Positions 25,623 to 35,800 of a stretch of 64,000 nt of DNA are shown one piece after another. The position numbers were made by a program, and so were the translations under genes. The notes below the pieces were generated by a model. It worked only from the letters and a program-made list of their open reading frames with translations, had not been told where the DNA came from and searched no databases. Within the stretch, counting starts at the first letter, position 1; each line of letters begins with the position of its first letter. Source of the DNA: JABDEZ01 sp965276955 (lineage in GTDB: Bacteria; Bacteroidota; Bacteroidia; Chitinophagales; Chitinophagaceae); the NCBI GenBank assembly GCA_965276955.1, contig CBDIBP010000031.1, positions 124,001 through 188,000 of the forward strand. Direction: 5' to 3'.

Positions 25623-26501
25623 TTAATTCCTTTTGTCAATGCCCCAGTATAGTTTCTGGCGTATCGTTTTCAGGAAATTATGCTCATCTGGCCGCACCAG
25701 CGATACCGTAAAATTTTCCCTTTTCACCGCTATCTGCACCGAGCTTTTTATGGTTTCAGTACGGGCATCCAGCGTGCATAAAAATTGTTCCGTACGCCCC
25801 TCTACTTCAAAGGATATCACATTATCATCAGGTACCACTATCGACCGGGTATTCAGGTTGTGCGGCGATACAGGGGTTATTACGAAGCTCGATGTTTGCG
25901 GGAATACTACTGGCCCGCCACAGCTAAGCGAATAACCTGTAGACCCCGTAGGCGTAGCTACTATAAGCCCATCGGCCCAGTACGTATTCAAAAATTCACC
26001 ATTCAGGTAAGTATGTATCTTTATCATACTTGATGTGTCGTTGCGATGAATTGTAAATTCATTTAGCGCGAACGGTGAGCCATCGAACAGTGGCACACTG
26101 GAATCCAGGTGCAGCAGCGTACGTTTTTCAATAGTATATGAGCCACGTACCAATGATAATATAGCTTCATCTACTTCCTCTTCAGGTATGGCAGCTAAAA
26201 AACCCAGCCTTCCCAGGTTTATGCCTATGAGCGGGATGTTGGAACTGCCCACAAAGCATACTGTATCCAGCAGCGTACCATCGCCACCCAAACTGAACAA
26301 CATGTCGGTAGTGGGCGGTAGGTCTTTTTTGCTGGTAAAGAATTGCGGCTGTATATCAAATTGTACATGCGCCTGCAGCCTTTCATAAAAATCTTTATAA
26401 AAGACCATCTGCAACCGCTGTTGCTTCAGCTTATCAATAATATGTAAGAGTACAGGCAGGTCCTGTACATCGAACGTTCTGTTATAAAGCGCTACAAGCA
26501 T
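25623..26501 (-). CDS. nadK: NAD kinase
   Basis: This 292-aa enzyme phosphorylates NAD to NADP. The GGDGT motif is at residues 72-76 (FSLGGDGTLLD), and the second signature PTGSTGYSLSCGGPVV is complete, followed by the FVITPVSPHNLNTRSIVVP block. Length is normal. It lies between a BamA-like gene (53 bp upstream) and porG on the same strand. Confidence 0.97.
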   Translation of the reverse strand: MLVALYNRTFDVQDLPVLLHIIDKLKQQRLQMVFYKDFYERLQAHVQFDIQPQFFTSKKDLPPTTDMLFSLGGDGTLLDTVCFVGSSNIPLIGINLGRLGFLAAIPEEEVDEAILSLVRGSYTIEKRTLLHLDSSVPLFDGSPFALNEFTIHRNDTSSMIKIHTYLNGEFLNTYWADGLIVATPTGSTGYSLSCGGPVVFPQTSSFVITPVSPHNLNTRSIVVPDDNVISFEVEGRTEQFLCTLDARTETIKSSVQIAVKRENFTVSLVRPDEHNFLKTIRQKLYWGIDKRN

Positions 26502-26554
26502 AAAATGTTAGGTGGCAGGCACAAAAGGAACCTGTGGAATATTATGGTTAAAAG

Positions 26555-27988
26555 CTATTCACTGCCACTGTGTAAATATAATCCATTTTGTCCCAAATGG
26601 TTATACGCCAGCTCCAGCCTTATCTTTATTTCATAAAATGTTATTATGTCCACGCCTGCACCAAAGGAGTAAAGCAAACGATTGCCCAGGTAGGCATTGC
26701 CGGGCACATCTGTTCTCACATATGCCACATCTGAAAATATTTTTGGGTATATGCGCAGCGGCAGCGTAGTAAAATATTTAATAGGTATCTCCTTTATTTT
26801 AAAATTCACAAGTTCTCTTTTCAGGTCCAGGCGCAGCACCCCGTAGTCCGATCCGTTTATCACGAAATACTCATACCCTCTTATGTAATCCATTGCAGTG
26901 CCTAATCCCCCTTCAAATGAATAGGGTTGGTTTTCGGGTATCATTACTCTGCCCCTGAAAATAACAGACGTATACCATTTGGGGACAGGCATCCTGAAAT
27001 AGCCCACCTCCACATTCAGGTAGTTTTGAAATTTGAAGCCCTGTAGCCCCACCCTTGATAATCCGTAGCCTACCACCTTTTCGCCCTGTAGTGGATAGTT
27101 CCAGTTATCTACATGGTTATATTCAAAGCGGTATAGCAGTTCTATCAGTTTCATCCGCCGGCTGCCATTCAGAAAATAATCGTGGTTCAATTGCACCACG
27201 GTATCATTCACACGATAGTCTTTATAGCTGATCTGTACAATGTGTCTTGTAGCGTATCCGGGCCGGTATATATAGCTCGCTGCGGCCTCAAATTGGGTAA
27301 GCATGTACGGGCCGGTATAGTTGCCTACATACTGTAGCTTATTAGAGTCTGTTGCGTAAAATATCTGGTGGTTGCGCGAGTACGAGATGGATGCTCCTAC
27401 CCCGTTCTTCTGGTCTTTATCTATATATGGTTTGGTATAGCTGAGGGCCAGCTTTTGTGTATAGCCTGCCTGCACCGTGGCCGTAAGTACATCCAGGTTG
27501 CCGGTCACATTTTTATCTATACCGGTCAGCCCTATGTTCACCCGGTTCAGGTTATGGTGTTGCTCATACCACCACACATTAAAGTTTCGGTCTGCCAGCT
27601 GAAAGGTAACCTGCGGAAATACATAGAAGCGCTCTTTCAGTAATATATACCAGTCCATTTCATCTGCACTGGTACGCACCACCTTTATCTCTACCTCATT
27701 AAAAATGGTAAGGTTTTCCAGCCGTAGTTTATTCTCTTCTACTAAGTACAGTAAGGAATCGGTAGATATCACGTCCCCTTCATCCACACTTAGCTCCCTT
27801 ACCAGCACCCGCTTGCGTATCACCTCGTTGCCTTTCATCTCTATTTTTCTCAATAGCAGGTGTACTGGCTTCTTCGGCATGTTGAAGAAAGTAAGGGTAT
27901 CATTATTCTTAGAAATGCCTGCCGGGGTCTGCCCAAGCACACCGGTCACAATACAGAGGGTAAAAAATATAAGCAGGAAGTGCTTCAT
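26555..27988 (-). CDS. BamA/TamA-like outer-membrane protein with one POTRA domain
   Basis: The 477-aa protein has a signal peptide (MKHFLLIFFTLCIVTGVLG) and one POTRA-like domain (residues ~40-120; IEMKGNEVIRKRVLVRELSV, LTIFNEVEIKVV). A ~350-residue beta-barrel follows (YNYPLQGEKVVGYGL-type strands) and ends in a typical surface-antigen C-terminus. Full BamA has five POTRA domains, so this is a short Omp85 relative rather than the essential assembly factor. It may insert or export a specific outer-membrane protein. nadK and porG follow on the same strand. Confidence 0.8.
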   Translation of the reverse strand: MKHFLLIFFTLCIVTGVLGQTPAGISKNNDTLTFFNMPKKPVHLLLRKIEMKGNEVIRKRVLVRELSVDEGDVISTDSLLYLVEENKLRLENLTIFNEVEIKVVRTSADEMDWYILLKERFYVFPQVTFQLADRNFNVWWYEQHHNLNRVNIGLTGIDKNVTGNLDVLTATVQAGYTQKLALSYTKPYIDKDQKNGVGASISYSRNHQIFYATDSNKLQYVGNYTGPYMLTQFEAAASYIYRPGYATRHIVQISYKDYRVNDTVVQLNHDYFLNGSRRMKLIELLYRFEYNHVDNWNYPLQGEKVVGYGLSRVGLQGFKFQNYLNVEVGYFRMPVPKWYTSVIFRGRVMIPENQPYSFEGGLGTAMDYIRGYEYFVINGSDYGVLRLDLKRELVNFKIKEIPIKYFTTLPLRIYPKIFSDVAYVRTDVPGNAYLGNRLLYSFGAGVDIITFYEIKIRLELAYNHLGQNGLYLHSGSE

Positions 27989-28031
27989 TCTATCAGGCTC
28001 AAAGATAATATAGTCCCACCTTTAAATAAGG

Positions 28032-28052
28032 TACACTCTTTATAAGAGTGTA
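28032..28052. promoter_or_regulatory. Palindrome between divergent BamA-like and folB genes
   Basis: Perfect 9-bp arms TACACTCTT and AAGAGTGTA surround a TAT loop in the 174-bp divergent intergenic region. It lies 44 bp from the BamA-like start and 111 bp from folB. It could be an operator or a hairpin in the BamA-like leader. Confidence 0.4.
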
Positions 28053-28150
28053 ATGATACAAAGATCATGCTATCTATCCCTCAAAAATTGCATTACTTAC
28101 TCAGTTCTTATAGTTTATAATAGCAGGTAGGTATCCTTCTGCTAAGCGCT

Positions 28151-28158
28151 TATCTTTG
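28151..28158 (+). promoter_or_regulatory. -7 promoter box of folB, adjacent to the start codon
   Basis: TATCTTTG matches the Bacteroidota -7 consensus TAnnTTTG exactly and ends four bases before the folB ATG. A transcript starting 5-8 bases downstream would have almost no leader. No good -33 box is obvious. Confidence 0.5.
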
Positions 28159-28162
28159 GTAC

Positions 28163-28519
28163 ATGCTTACCGTTTCGCTACATGGCATCGCACTGCACGC
28201 ACCTCATGGCTTATATCCGCAAGAGCTGGTGCTGGGCAATGATTTCGAGATAGACGTGGATATCTGGTTACCTACACACAATGATAACCTATGGCCGTTC
28301 GTAGACTATACCCTTATACAGAGTATTGTGGCACAGGTATTTGCACAACCCGGACAACTGCTCGAAACCTTTGTGCAAAACATACACTCCGCACTAAAGG
28401 TGAATGTGCCCAATGCCATAAAGGCACGGGTAGCAGTAAGAAAACTGCACCCCCCTATGGCCGGTGAGGTAAAGTATGCCCAGGTATGCTACGAAGATGA
28501 TCGTGAAATAGCAAGGTGA
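28163..28519 (+). CDS. folB: Dihydroneopterin aldolase
   Basis: The 118-aa protein matches FolB, which cleaves 7,8-dihydroneopterin to 6-hydroxymethyl-dihydropterin in folate synthesis. Signatures are VSLHGIALHAPHGLYPQE (the alAHGvyxxE-type N-terminus) with the substrate-binding Glu, DYTLIQSIVAQVF and the C-terminal VRKLHPPMAG. Length is normal. It is not in a fol operon here; folD lies 21 kb away. Confidence 0.92.
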   Translation: MLTVSLHGIALHAPHGLYPQELVLGNDFEIDVDIWLPTHNDNLWPFVDYTLIQSIVAQVFAQPGQLLETFVQNIHSALKVNVPNAIKARVAVRKLHPPMAGEVKYAQVCYEDDREIAR

Positions 28520-28581
28520 GGCCTGAAAAGTTATAGATCGCCGAAAATTTGTTATATTTACTATCATCATATTAACATATT

Positions 28582-30081
28582 ATGAAACCGAAGTATTTCC
28601 CTGTCTTTTTTGCTCTTGCTGTTATTTTCAGTTCCTGCGTACATAAAGTAAAAGTGGTTCCACAGGCAGGTGCGGGCGAGTTCCCTGCCAATGTTGCCGC
28701 CATTATGCAGTCCAAGTGCGCTATAAGTGGCTGCCACAACCAGGCAAGCTATGGTAATGCCGATAGCCTGCTGCTGGATAGCTGGACCCACCTTTTTCAG
28801 GGTGGTGGCAGTGGCGCAGTGGTGATACCGTATAGTACCGCCTACAGTACACTCTTATATTATGTGAATACAGACCCTTCTTTGGGCCCTATCTATGCCC
28901 CACTGATGCCGGTAAGCTTGCCCGGCCAAACTTTAGCGCCGCTTACCGCCGCAGAGTATAATACACTATACACCTGGATAAAGAATGGCGCACCGGATGC
29001 AGCGGGCAATATTGCTTTTGCTGCTGACCCCGATACCCGCCAGAAATCTTACCTGATTCATGGCAATTGTGATAAGATAATAGTAGTAATAGACTCCAAG
29101 ACCGGCCTTGCCATGCGTGTGATACCCATAGGCGACAGCTCTAATGGCGAAAGCGGCCACTGCGTTCGTGTCTCCCCTGATGGCATGTATGCGTATGCGA
29201 GTGTCATTGGATATAACTTATTCGTTAAGATAGATACCCGTACAGACAAGGCAATAGCCTCCATAGACCTTACTGCGGCGCAAAGCCTCTATGCCAGCGC
29301 CGGATCGAATGCGTGGGCCGACATGGTGATATCACCCACTGGCGACAGCGTACTGCTTTGCGATTTTGCAGGTATTGGCTGTGCACTGCTCATCAATACC
29401 CAAACGATGACCGTTATCAACGGCTGGCCCACACTGGTGAACCCGCATGCACCTGCCGCCAATGCCACCTTCGATACATTTTTTGTTACAGCCCAGTATG
29501 GCAATACCCTTTATAAACTATCGAACAGGTACATTGGCTACATGAGCGTGAACGGTGCACAGCACTCTACACAGGCCAGCATAGGTAGTTTTCAGCCCGA
29601 CCCCCATTTTATTATTTCGTCGCCAGACCACAGCCAATTGTTCGTCACCTGCCAGGACCAGAACAATGTGAAGATATTAAATGCCTACACTGGCGCGCTC
29701 ATAGATTCTATTGCAGTGGGTGCCTTCCCACAGGACATGGCGATCTCTACCAAGTATCCCTACTTATTTGTTACCTGCAAAAATGACCCTGTTACCAATG
29801 GCTTAGGCTCTGTGTATGTCATCAACTACAAAACCTGGCAAATAGTGCAGGTATTAAAAGACCAATATTATGCGCCGCACGGCGTAACGGTAGACGACCA
29901 GGATGGATTGTTCTATATAGCCAGCAGCAATTTTGGCGGCGTATCTCACCACCCTACCACATGTGGCAGCCCTAATGGGTGGTATAACGCTTATTATTTA
30001 AACACGTTACTACCGGCATTCTCAGATAAAAGGTTCAGCATCTTCTCCGATCCTTATGCTATGGATACACGCTTTAAATAG
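28582..30081 (+). CDS. Beta-propeller lipoprotein with N-terminal cytochrome-like CX4CH motif
   Basis: The 499-aa protein starts with a lipoprotein signal (FFALAVIFSSC, Cys at residue 19). It carries a short domain with KCAISGCHN, a CX4CH pattern like that in cytochrome c-type domains of Bacteroidota and Planctomycetes. From residue ~155 it is a YncE/40-residue beta-propeller (VRVSPDGMYAYASVIGYNLF, IGSFQPDPHFIISSPDHSQLFVTC, INYKTWQIVQVL). Heme attachment is plausible but not proven. It sits 62 bp after folB on the same strand without an obvious functional link. Confidence 0.7.
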   Translation: MKPKYFPVFFALAVIFSSCVHKVKVVPQAGAGEFPANVAAIMQSKCAISGCHNQASYGNADSLLLDSWTHLFQGGGSGAVVIPYSTAYSTLLYYVNTDPSLGPIYAPLMPVSLPGQTLAPLTAAEYNTLYTWIKNGAPDAAGNIAFAADPDTRQKSYLIHGNCDKIIVVIDSKTGLAMRVIPIGDSSNGESGHCVRVSPDGMYAYASVIGYNLFVKIDTRTDKAIASIDLTAAQSLYASAGSNAWADMVISPTGDSVLLCDFAGIGCALLINTQTMTVINGWPTLVNPHAPAANATFDTFFVTAQYGNTLYKLSNRYIGYMSVNGAQHSTQASIGSFQPDPHFIISSPDHSQLFVTCQDQNNVKILNAYTGALIDSIAVGAFPQDMAISTKYPYLFVTCKNDPVTNGLGSVYVINYKTWQIVQVLKDQYYAPHGVTVDDQDGLFYIASSNFGGVSHHPTTCGSPNGWYNAYYLNTLLPAFSDKRFSIFSDPYAMDTRFK

Positions 30082-30093
30082 GGATACTATTGC

Positions 30094-30126
30094 AAACAAA
30101 AACCCCAGGCCATAATGGTCTGGGGT
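30094..30126 (-). terminator. Rho-independent terminator of purL
   Basis: Read on the - strand, ACCCCAG and CTGGGGT arms, extended by further pairs, form a hairpin followed by a T-rich tract. It lies about 40 bp past the purL stop. The propeller-protein gene converges on it from the + strand. Confidence 0.75.
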
Positions 30127-30164
30127 GTAAGGTGTATATTATAAGATTAGGGTGTCTGTATACT

Positions 30165-32369
30165 TTAGCTATTCACTAAAGCACCCAAAGCATTATCATA
30201 CGCTTCTTTCCAATCGCTGATATAGCCCCAGTTATCTTCATCTATTTGTATTTGCCCATTGGCGCTTACGTGGCCTATTTTGGTGTGTGCTACCCCTCTC
30301 ATTTCGGCCTCGAATAATGGCTGTATATGCGGATTGATGCTCACCACAGCACGGCTCTGCCCTTCGCCAAATAGCCATGCATCTTTACGTATAGCTGCAT
30401 CGGTAGCCACGCTAAAACCATAGCCATTGGTCATGGCGCTTTCCAGCAGGCAGGCATATAGTCCCCCTTCCGATACATCGTGTACAGAGCTTACCAGTTT
30501 CTGTGCTATCAGCTTTTGTATGGTCTGTTGCACCTGGTATTCTTCTTCCAGTTCAAAATGCGGTGCCGGACTATGCGTTATACCATGCAGGTGATGCAGG
30601 TATTCAGAGCAGTTAATGTCGTTGCGGGTAGTGCCTATCACATATATCAGGTCACCCGCTTTTTTAAAGTTCAGCGTCATTTTCTGCTCCATGCTGTCCA
30701 GCACCCCCACCATACCTATTGTAGGTGTAGGGTACACAGGCCCATCCTCGCTCTGGTTGTAAAAGCTTACGTTACCCCCGGTCACGGGTGTATCAAATCT
30801 TAAACAAGCTTCGCCCATGCCTTTTATTGCATTAACGAATTGGTAGTACACTTCCGGGTTGTACGGGTTACCAAAGTTCAGGCAGTTGGTCACCCCCACC
30901 GGCAGGCCGCCGCTGCATACAATGTTGCGGGCAGCTTCGCTCACAGCTATCATAGCGCCTTTATAAGGGTCGGCAAATACATACCGGCTATTACAATCGG
31001 TAGTTACCGCAAGCGCCTTCTCTGTTCCGTGCACACGCACTACAGCAGCATCACTTGGTGCATTGGTATCTGTGTTGCCGGTCCCCACCATAGAGTCATA
31101 CTGCTCATATATCCACTTCTTAGAGGCTATGTTGGGCAGTTGCACCAGTTGGTATGCTATGTCGCGCAGGTCGGCAGGTACAGGTACATTATTGATGTTA
31201 AATTTGGCTATTTCTGCCAGGTACTTAGGTGTGGTATATTCCCTGTCATACACTGGTGCACCGCCGCCAAGTACCATGCTTTCTGCAGGCACATCCGCTA
31301 CCAGTTCGCCATTCATGTAGTATTTCAGGTTCTTATCAGTGGTCACCTCACCTATTTGCACGCAGTGTATGTCCCACTTGTCAAATATGCGCTGCACCTC
31401 TGCCTCTTGTCCTTTTTTTATTACTATCAGCATACGCTCCTGGCTTTCGCTCAGCAGCATTTCCCAAGCCTTCATATTGGCCTGGCGGGTAGGCACCTTG
31501 TCCAGGTGTATTATCATGCCGTGCTCACCCTTGGCGCTCATCTCACTGGTGCTGCAGGTAATGCCCGCTGCCCCCATATCCTGCATGCCTATCACTGCGG
31601 TGGTCTGCAGCACTTCCAGGCAAGCTTCCAATAGCTTTTTCTCTTCAAACGGGTCACCCACCTGCACTGCTGGTAGTTTCTCGGCACTGTTCTCACTGAT
31701 ATCGGCCGATGCGAACGATGCGCCACCGATACCATCCTTACCCGTAGATGCGCCTACTATAAATACAGGGTTGCCTGCGCCATGACTTGTAGCAGAAACT
31801 GTTTGGCCTACTCGCACTACGCCTACACTCATTGCGTTCACCAAGGGGTTGGTCTGGTAGCAGCTTTCAAAATAAGCTTCCCCTGCTACTGTAGGTACGC
31901 CAAAGCAGTTACCATAGTGCCCTATACCCTTCACCACGCCTTTCAGCAGGTGCTTGGTCTTGGCATTGTCCATCTTCCCAAAACGCAGCGAGTTCAGCGA
32001 TGCTATAGGCCTTGCACCCATGGTAAATATATCCCTGTGTATACCGCCAACCCCTGTTGCTGCGCCCTGGAAGGGCTCAATAGCCGATGGGTGGTTGTGC
32101 GATTCTATTTTAAATACACATGCCCAGCCATCACCAATATCTACAAGCCCGGCATTCTCATCACCGGCCTTCACCAGCAAACGTGCACCATCGCGTGGCA
32201 ATGTTTTCAGCCACTTGATGGAATTTTTATAACTGCAATGTTCACTCCACATCACAGAGTACATAGCCGTTTCTGTAAAGTTGGGCGTGCGGCCCAATAC
32301 CTCTTTTATCTTTTCAAATTCATCTTCACGAAGTCCCAGTTTCACTGCCTGTTCCAGAGTTGCCTGCAT
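30165..32369 (-). CDS. purL: Phosphoribosylformylglycinamidine synthase subunit II
   Basis: This 734-aa ATP-dependent enzyme converts FGAR to FGAM in purine synthesis. It is the small PurL form that works with PurQ and PurS. Signature stretches include MWSEHCSYKNSIKWLKTLP, VFKIESHNHPSAIEPFQGAATG, MQDMGAAGITCSTSEMSAKG and SSVHDVSEGGLYACLLE. All are intact and the length is normal. It is monocistronic with its own terminator; purQ and purS are not in the window. Confidence 0.97.
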   Translation of the reverse strand: MQATLEQAVKLGLREDEFEKIKEVLGRTPNFTETAMYSVMWSEHCSYKNSIKWLKTLPRDGARLLVKAGDENAGLVDIGDGWACVFKIESHNHPSAIEPFQGAATGVGGIHRDIFTMGARPIASLNSLRFGKMDNAKTKHLLKGVVKGIGHYGNCFGVPTVAGEAYFESCYQTNPLVNAMSVGVVRVGQTVSATSHGAGNPVFIVGASTGKDGIGGASFASADISENSAEKLPAVQVGDPFEEKKLLEACLEVLQTTAVIGMQDMGAAGITCSTSEMSAKGEHGMIIHLDKVPTRQANMKAWEMLLSESQERMLIVIKKGQEAEVQRIFDKWDIHCVQIGEVTTDKNLKYYMNGELVADVPAESMVLGGGAPVYDREYTTPKYLAEIAKFNINNVPVPADLRDIAYQLVQLPNIASKKWIYEQYDSMVGTGNTDTNAPSDAAVVRVHGTEKALAVTTDCNSRYVFADPYKGAMIAVSEAARNIVCSGGLPVGVTNCLNFGNPYNPEVYYQFVNAIKGMGEACLRFDTPVTGGNVSFYNQSEDGPVYPTPTIGMVGVLDSMEQKMTLNFKKAGDLIYVIGTTRNDINCSEYLHHLHGITHSPAPHFELEEEYQVQQTIQKLIAQKLVSSVHDVSEGGLYACLLESAMTNGYGFSVATDAAIRKDAWLFGEGQSRAVVSINPHIQPLFEAEMRGVAHTKIGHVSANGQIQIDEDNWGYISDWKEAYDNALGALVNS

Positions 32370-32822
32370 TATATATGGTATGTTAATCAGGGAGTTTTCA
32401 CACAGCCCAGATAGTTTTGAAAGTGCAAAAATATCAAAAGGTGCTGTTTTTATTTAAAAATGTTCTGAACATTGTTAAAGTCAGCAACCCACTAAAAATA
32501 ATCATATACATTAAATGAATTGTTGACCGTTCAGTTTAAATAGAAATATCCAATTCTTGATCTAGAATATTCAGGAAACGACCCGTAGGCAATACATTGA
32601 AAAAATATATAAGCGATAGTTTTTTCAGCGTGATAAAATGACTAACACCCACTGTCTGATCTTTGAGTTCCTAACGAGTTGTTAAGCTTGCGTGATCGCT
32701 TTGTTACTGACTCACTAACCTATTGTTAGCCAACTTTAAAACCAACGTTAATGGCCGTTGAAATGCAAATACAAAGCGCTATATGATGGAAGTTTGTGCC
32801 GTGCTCATCAAAAGAGTTAGAA
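32370..32822 (+). promoter_or_regulatory. Regulatory intergenic region upstream of a T9SS cargo gene, with 22-bp spaced GTTA repeats
   Basis: These 453 bp separate divergent purL and the first giant cargo gene and hold no credible ORF. The notable part is an array of GTTA boxes at 32681 (GTTAA), 32703 (GTTAC), 32725 (GTTAG) and 32747 (GTTAA), each exactly 22 bp from the next. CTAA boxes at 32671 and 32715 fall on the same 11-bp phase. The array ends 71 bp before the cargo start codon. Direct repeats around GTT with two-turn spacing are typical of LytTR-family DNA-binding domains; assignment to LytTR is inference. Confidence 0.6.
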
Positions 32823-35800
32823 ATGAAAAATAACATTACAGCAAAAGTATTAACGATCGTCATGGTGGCTTTGAGCTATATGCATGCAAATGCACAGAGC
32901 CCAACCGCACCGGCGCAAAGCTTCAATGTATTTGTAAAGAACAACGCAACCTTCACTACCAGCGATTGTGATGGCGCCGTTGCCATTGGGGGTAACCTTA
33001 CACTGGCCGGCAGCTACACCTTCGATGGGCACAACGTATTTGGTTACCAGGTGAGCGGGGTTAATATAGGGCTGCTTGTAGGTGGCCGGGTCATATATTC
33101 CAGCGGCAATGCCTACCAGATAAATAATGGTGGCTATGTGAAGATCGGTGACTCTACCGGTTCTTATGTATGGTACAACTACCAGGGCAATAACATTCAT
33201 ATCACGCCCAATAGCAGCAGCTATACCAATAGCCCTGATATTGAGTTGAACACCAATGCAGCTAATCTGGGCGGTGTCAGCGCTACTAACAACCCTGTTT
33301 TCCAAAGCGGGCTTATCAATTTTACAACTGCCTTCACCACTATGCAGGCTACGGCATCCAGCTTATCTGCCTGTTCTGATAATATGGTACTGTATAATTC
33401 TCCAAATGGTGGTTCTACAGCAATATCGCATTCCGGCATTTCATCCAATACGCAGATATATACCACAATGAACAGCTCAGGCAACACTGTATTGAACATT
33501 GCTGGGTCTGATCTTAACAATATCCAAAGTATCACCTTTCAGAATCCGAATGGCTCAACACAAACACCCGATGCCAGCCATATACTTATTGTGAATGTAA
33601 ATGCAGCAGGTTCTTTCACATGGAACACACCGAACGGTTTGGGAAATGCCTATGCGCCCTACATTATCTGGAACTTCTACAACACAACATCCCTAAGTAT
33701 TGGTGGCAACAACTCTGTAGAAGGCACTGTATTTGCACCAAATGCTGACATCACAAAATCAAGTAACAATTCTAATATTGAAGGCCAGGTAATAGGTCTT
33801 TCTTACTCACAAACTGCAAGCGGTGAGATACATTCTTACAACTTCACTGCATTTGTTACAGGTTGCGGCGCACCAACGGTAGCAAGCTTCAATACCAACA
33901 CAAGCACTCAATGCCTTTCCGGCAACTCCTTTGCCTTTACTAATACATCCACCGGTTCATCATTATCTTATGTTTGGAACTTTGGCGATGGCACTGCTAC
34001 ATCAACAACTACCAGTCCTACACATACATATACTTCTGCCGGCACCTACAATGTAAAACTGGTAACAACGGGCAGCACAGGTAGAGATTCAGTAACACAC
34101 ACAGTAACGGTCAACCCTACAGTTATCCCTACAGTTTCAATAGCTGCAACTGCTACAACAATATGCGCTGGTACTTCAGTAACCTTCACTGCTACCGCCA
34201 CCAACGCTAATGGTTACCAGTGGTTCAAGAACGGCTCCCCAATATCTGGTGCTACGGGCACTATTTATGCAACTACCACATTAGCAAACAACGATGCTAT
34301 TATATGTGCCATAATAACCACCGCAACATGTGCCTCGCAAACAACAGCTACGAGTAACACAATTACAGAAACAGTTAACCCTACCGTTGTCCCTACAGTT
34401 TCAATAGCTGCAACTGCTACAACAATATGCGCAGGCGCCTCGGTAACATTTACAGCGACTGCAACAAATGCTACTTCTTACCAATGGTACAAGAACGGTT
34501 CAGCGGTATCGGGAGCAACAAACAATACTTACACCGATGCTTCTTTAGCTAACAACAATACTATCTATTGCATAGTGACCAGCACTGCAACTTGTGCTTC
34601 GCCAACCACTGCAACAAGTAATACTATTACAGAAACAGTTAACCCTGCTGTTGCCCCATCCGTTTCCATAGCTGCTACTGCTACAACAATATGCACAGGC
34701 ACCTCAGTAACATTTACCGCTACTGCAAGCAATACTACATCTTACCAATGGTATAAGAACGGTTCAGCAATATCTGGTGCTACAAGCGCTACTTATACTG
34801 ATGCTTCTTTGACCAACGGGAATACTATATACTGCGTAGCTACAAGCACTGCAACATGCGCTTCACCAACTACCGCAACAAGCAATACCATTACAATGAG
34901 TGTAAATGGTACCGCCGCCCAGCCAAGTGCATTTACTACTTCCTCACCTACAGTATACAACGGGCAAACTAACGTTGTGTATACAGTTCCCGCAGTATCG
35001 GGCACTACCTATACCTGGAGCTACAGCGGCACTGGCGCAACCATTGTCAACAACGGGAACAGCGCGACTGTAACCTTCAGCCAAACTGCTACCAGTGGTA
35101 CTCTCAGTGTCACGGCTACTACAGCTGCATGCAGCACACCATCTACCCCGCAAAGCACACCGGTAACGGTAAAACCATATCTCACCTGGACATGCAGCGG
35201 TAATAGCGACTGGAACAATGCAGCTAACTGGGACGGTGGTTTTGTACCCTACAGCTCTATCAGCGTACTGATACCTGCTACAGCATCTTGCCAGCCAAGT
35301 ATATGCTCTGGTTCTGCAAGCGTATACAACATTACAGTTAACTCAGGCGCTACGGTCAACATCTGTTGCAACTATAACGTCACCGTGAACAATAGCATTA
35401 CCAACAACGGCTCTATCCTGGGTTGCGGCACAGTAATAGTTACCGGCAGTACTTGCCAGGCTATTCGCGGTAATGGTCGCGTAGATCATTTTGAACTGAA
35501 CAATAGCTGCGGTGGTTACATTAACACAGGCGATACGCTGCACATAGGTATCACTTACATTCCTACACAGGGTGTGCTCACCATTAATGGCGAACTGGAA
35601 TTGTTATCAGATTCAACTACTACAGCTACTATCCTTACGCACCCGGGTGTATGTGCTAACTACATCGTCGGTGATGTTATTTGCGACAAATACATACATG
35701 GCGGTCGCAGGGCATTCCGTTTCTTCGGTCACCCATTCACTACAAGCATTCCACTGAGCCAGATAGAACCGTATATCGACATCACAGGTCAGGGCGGCGC

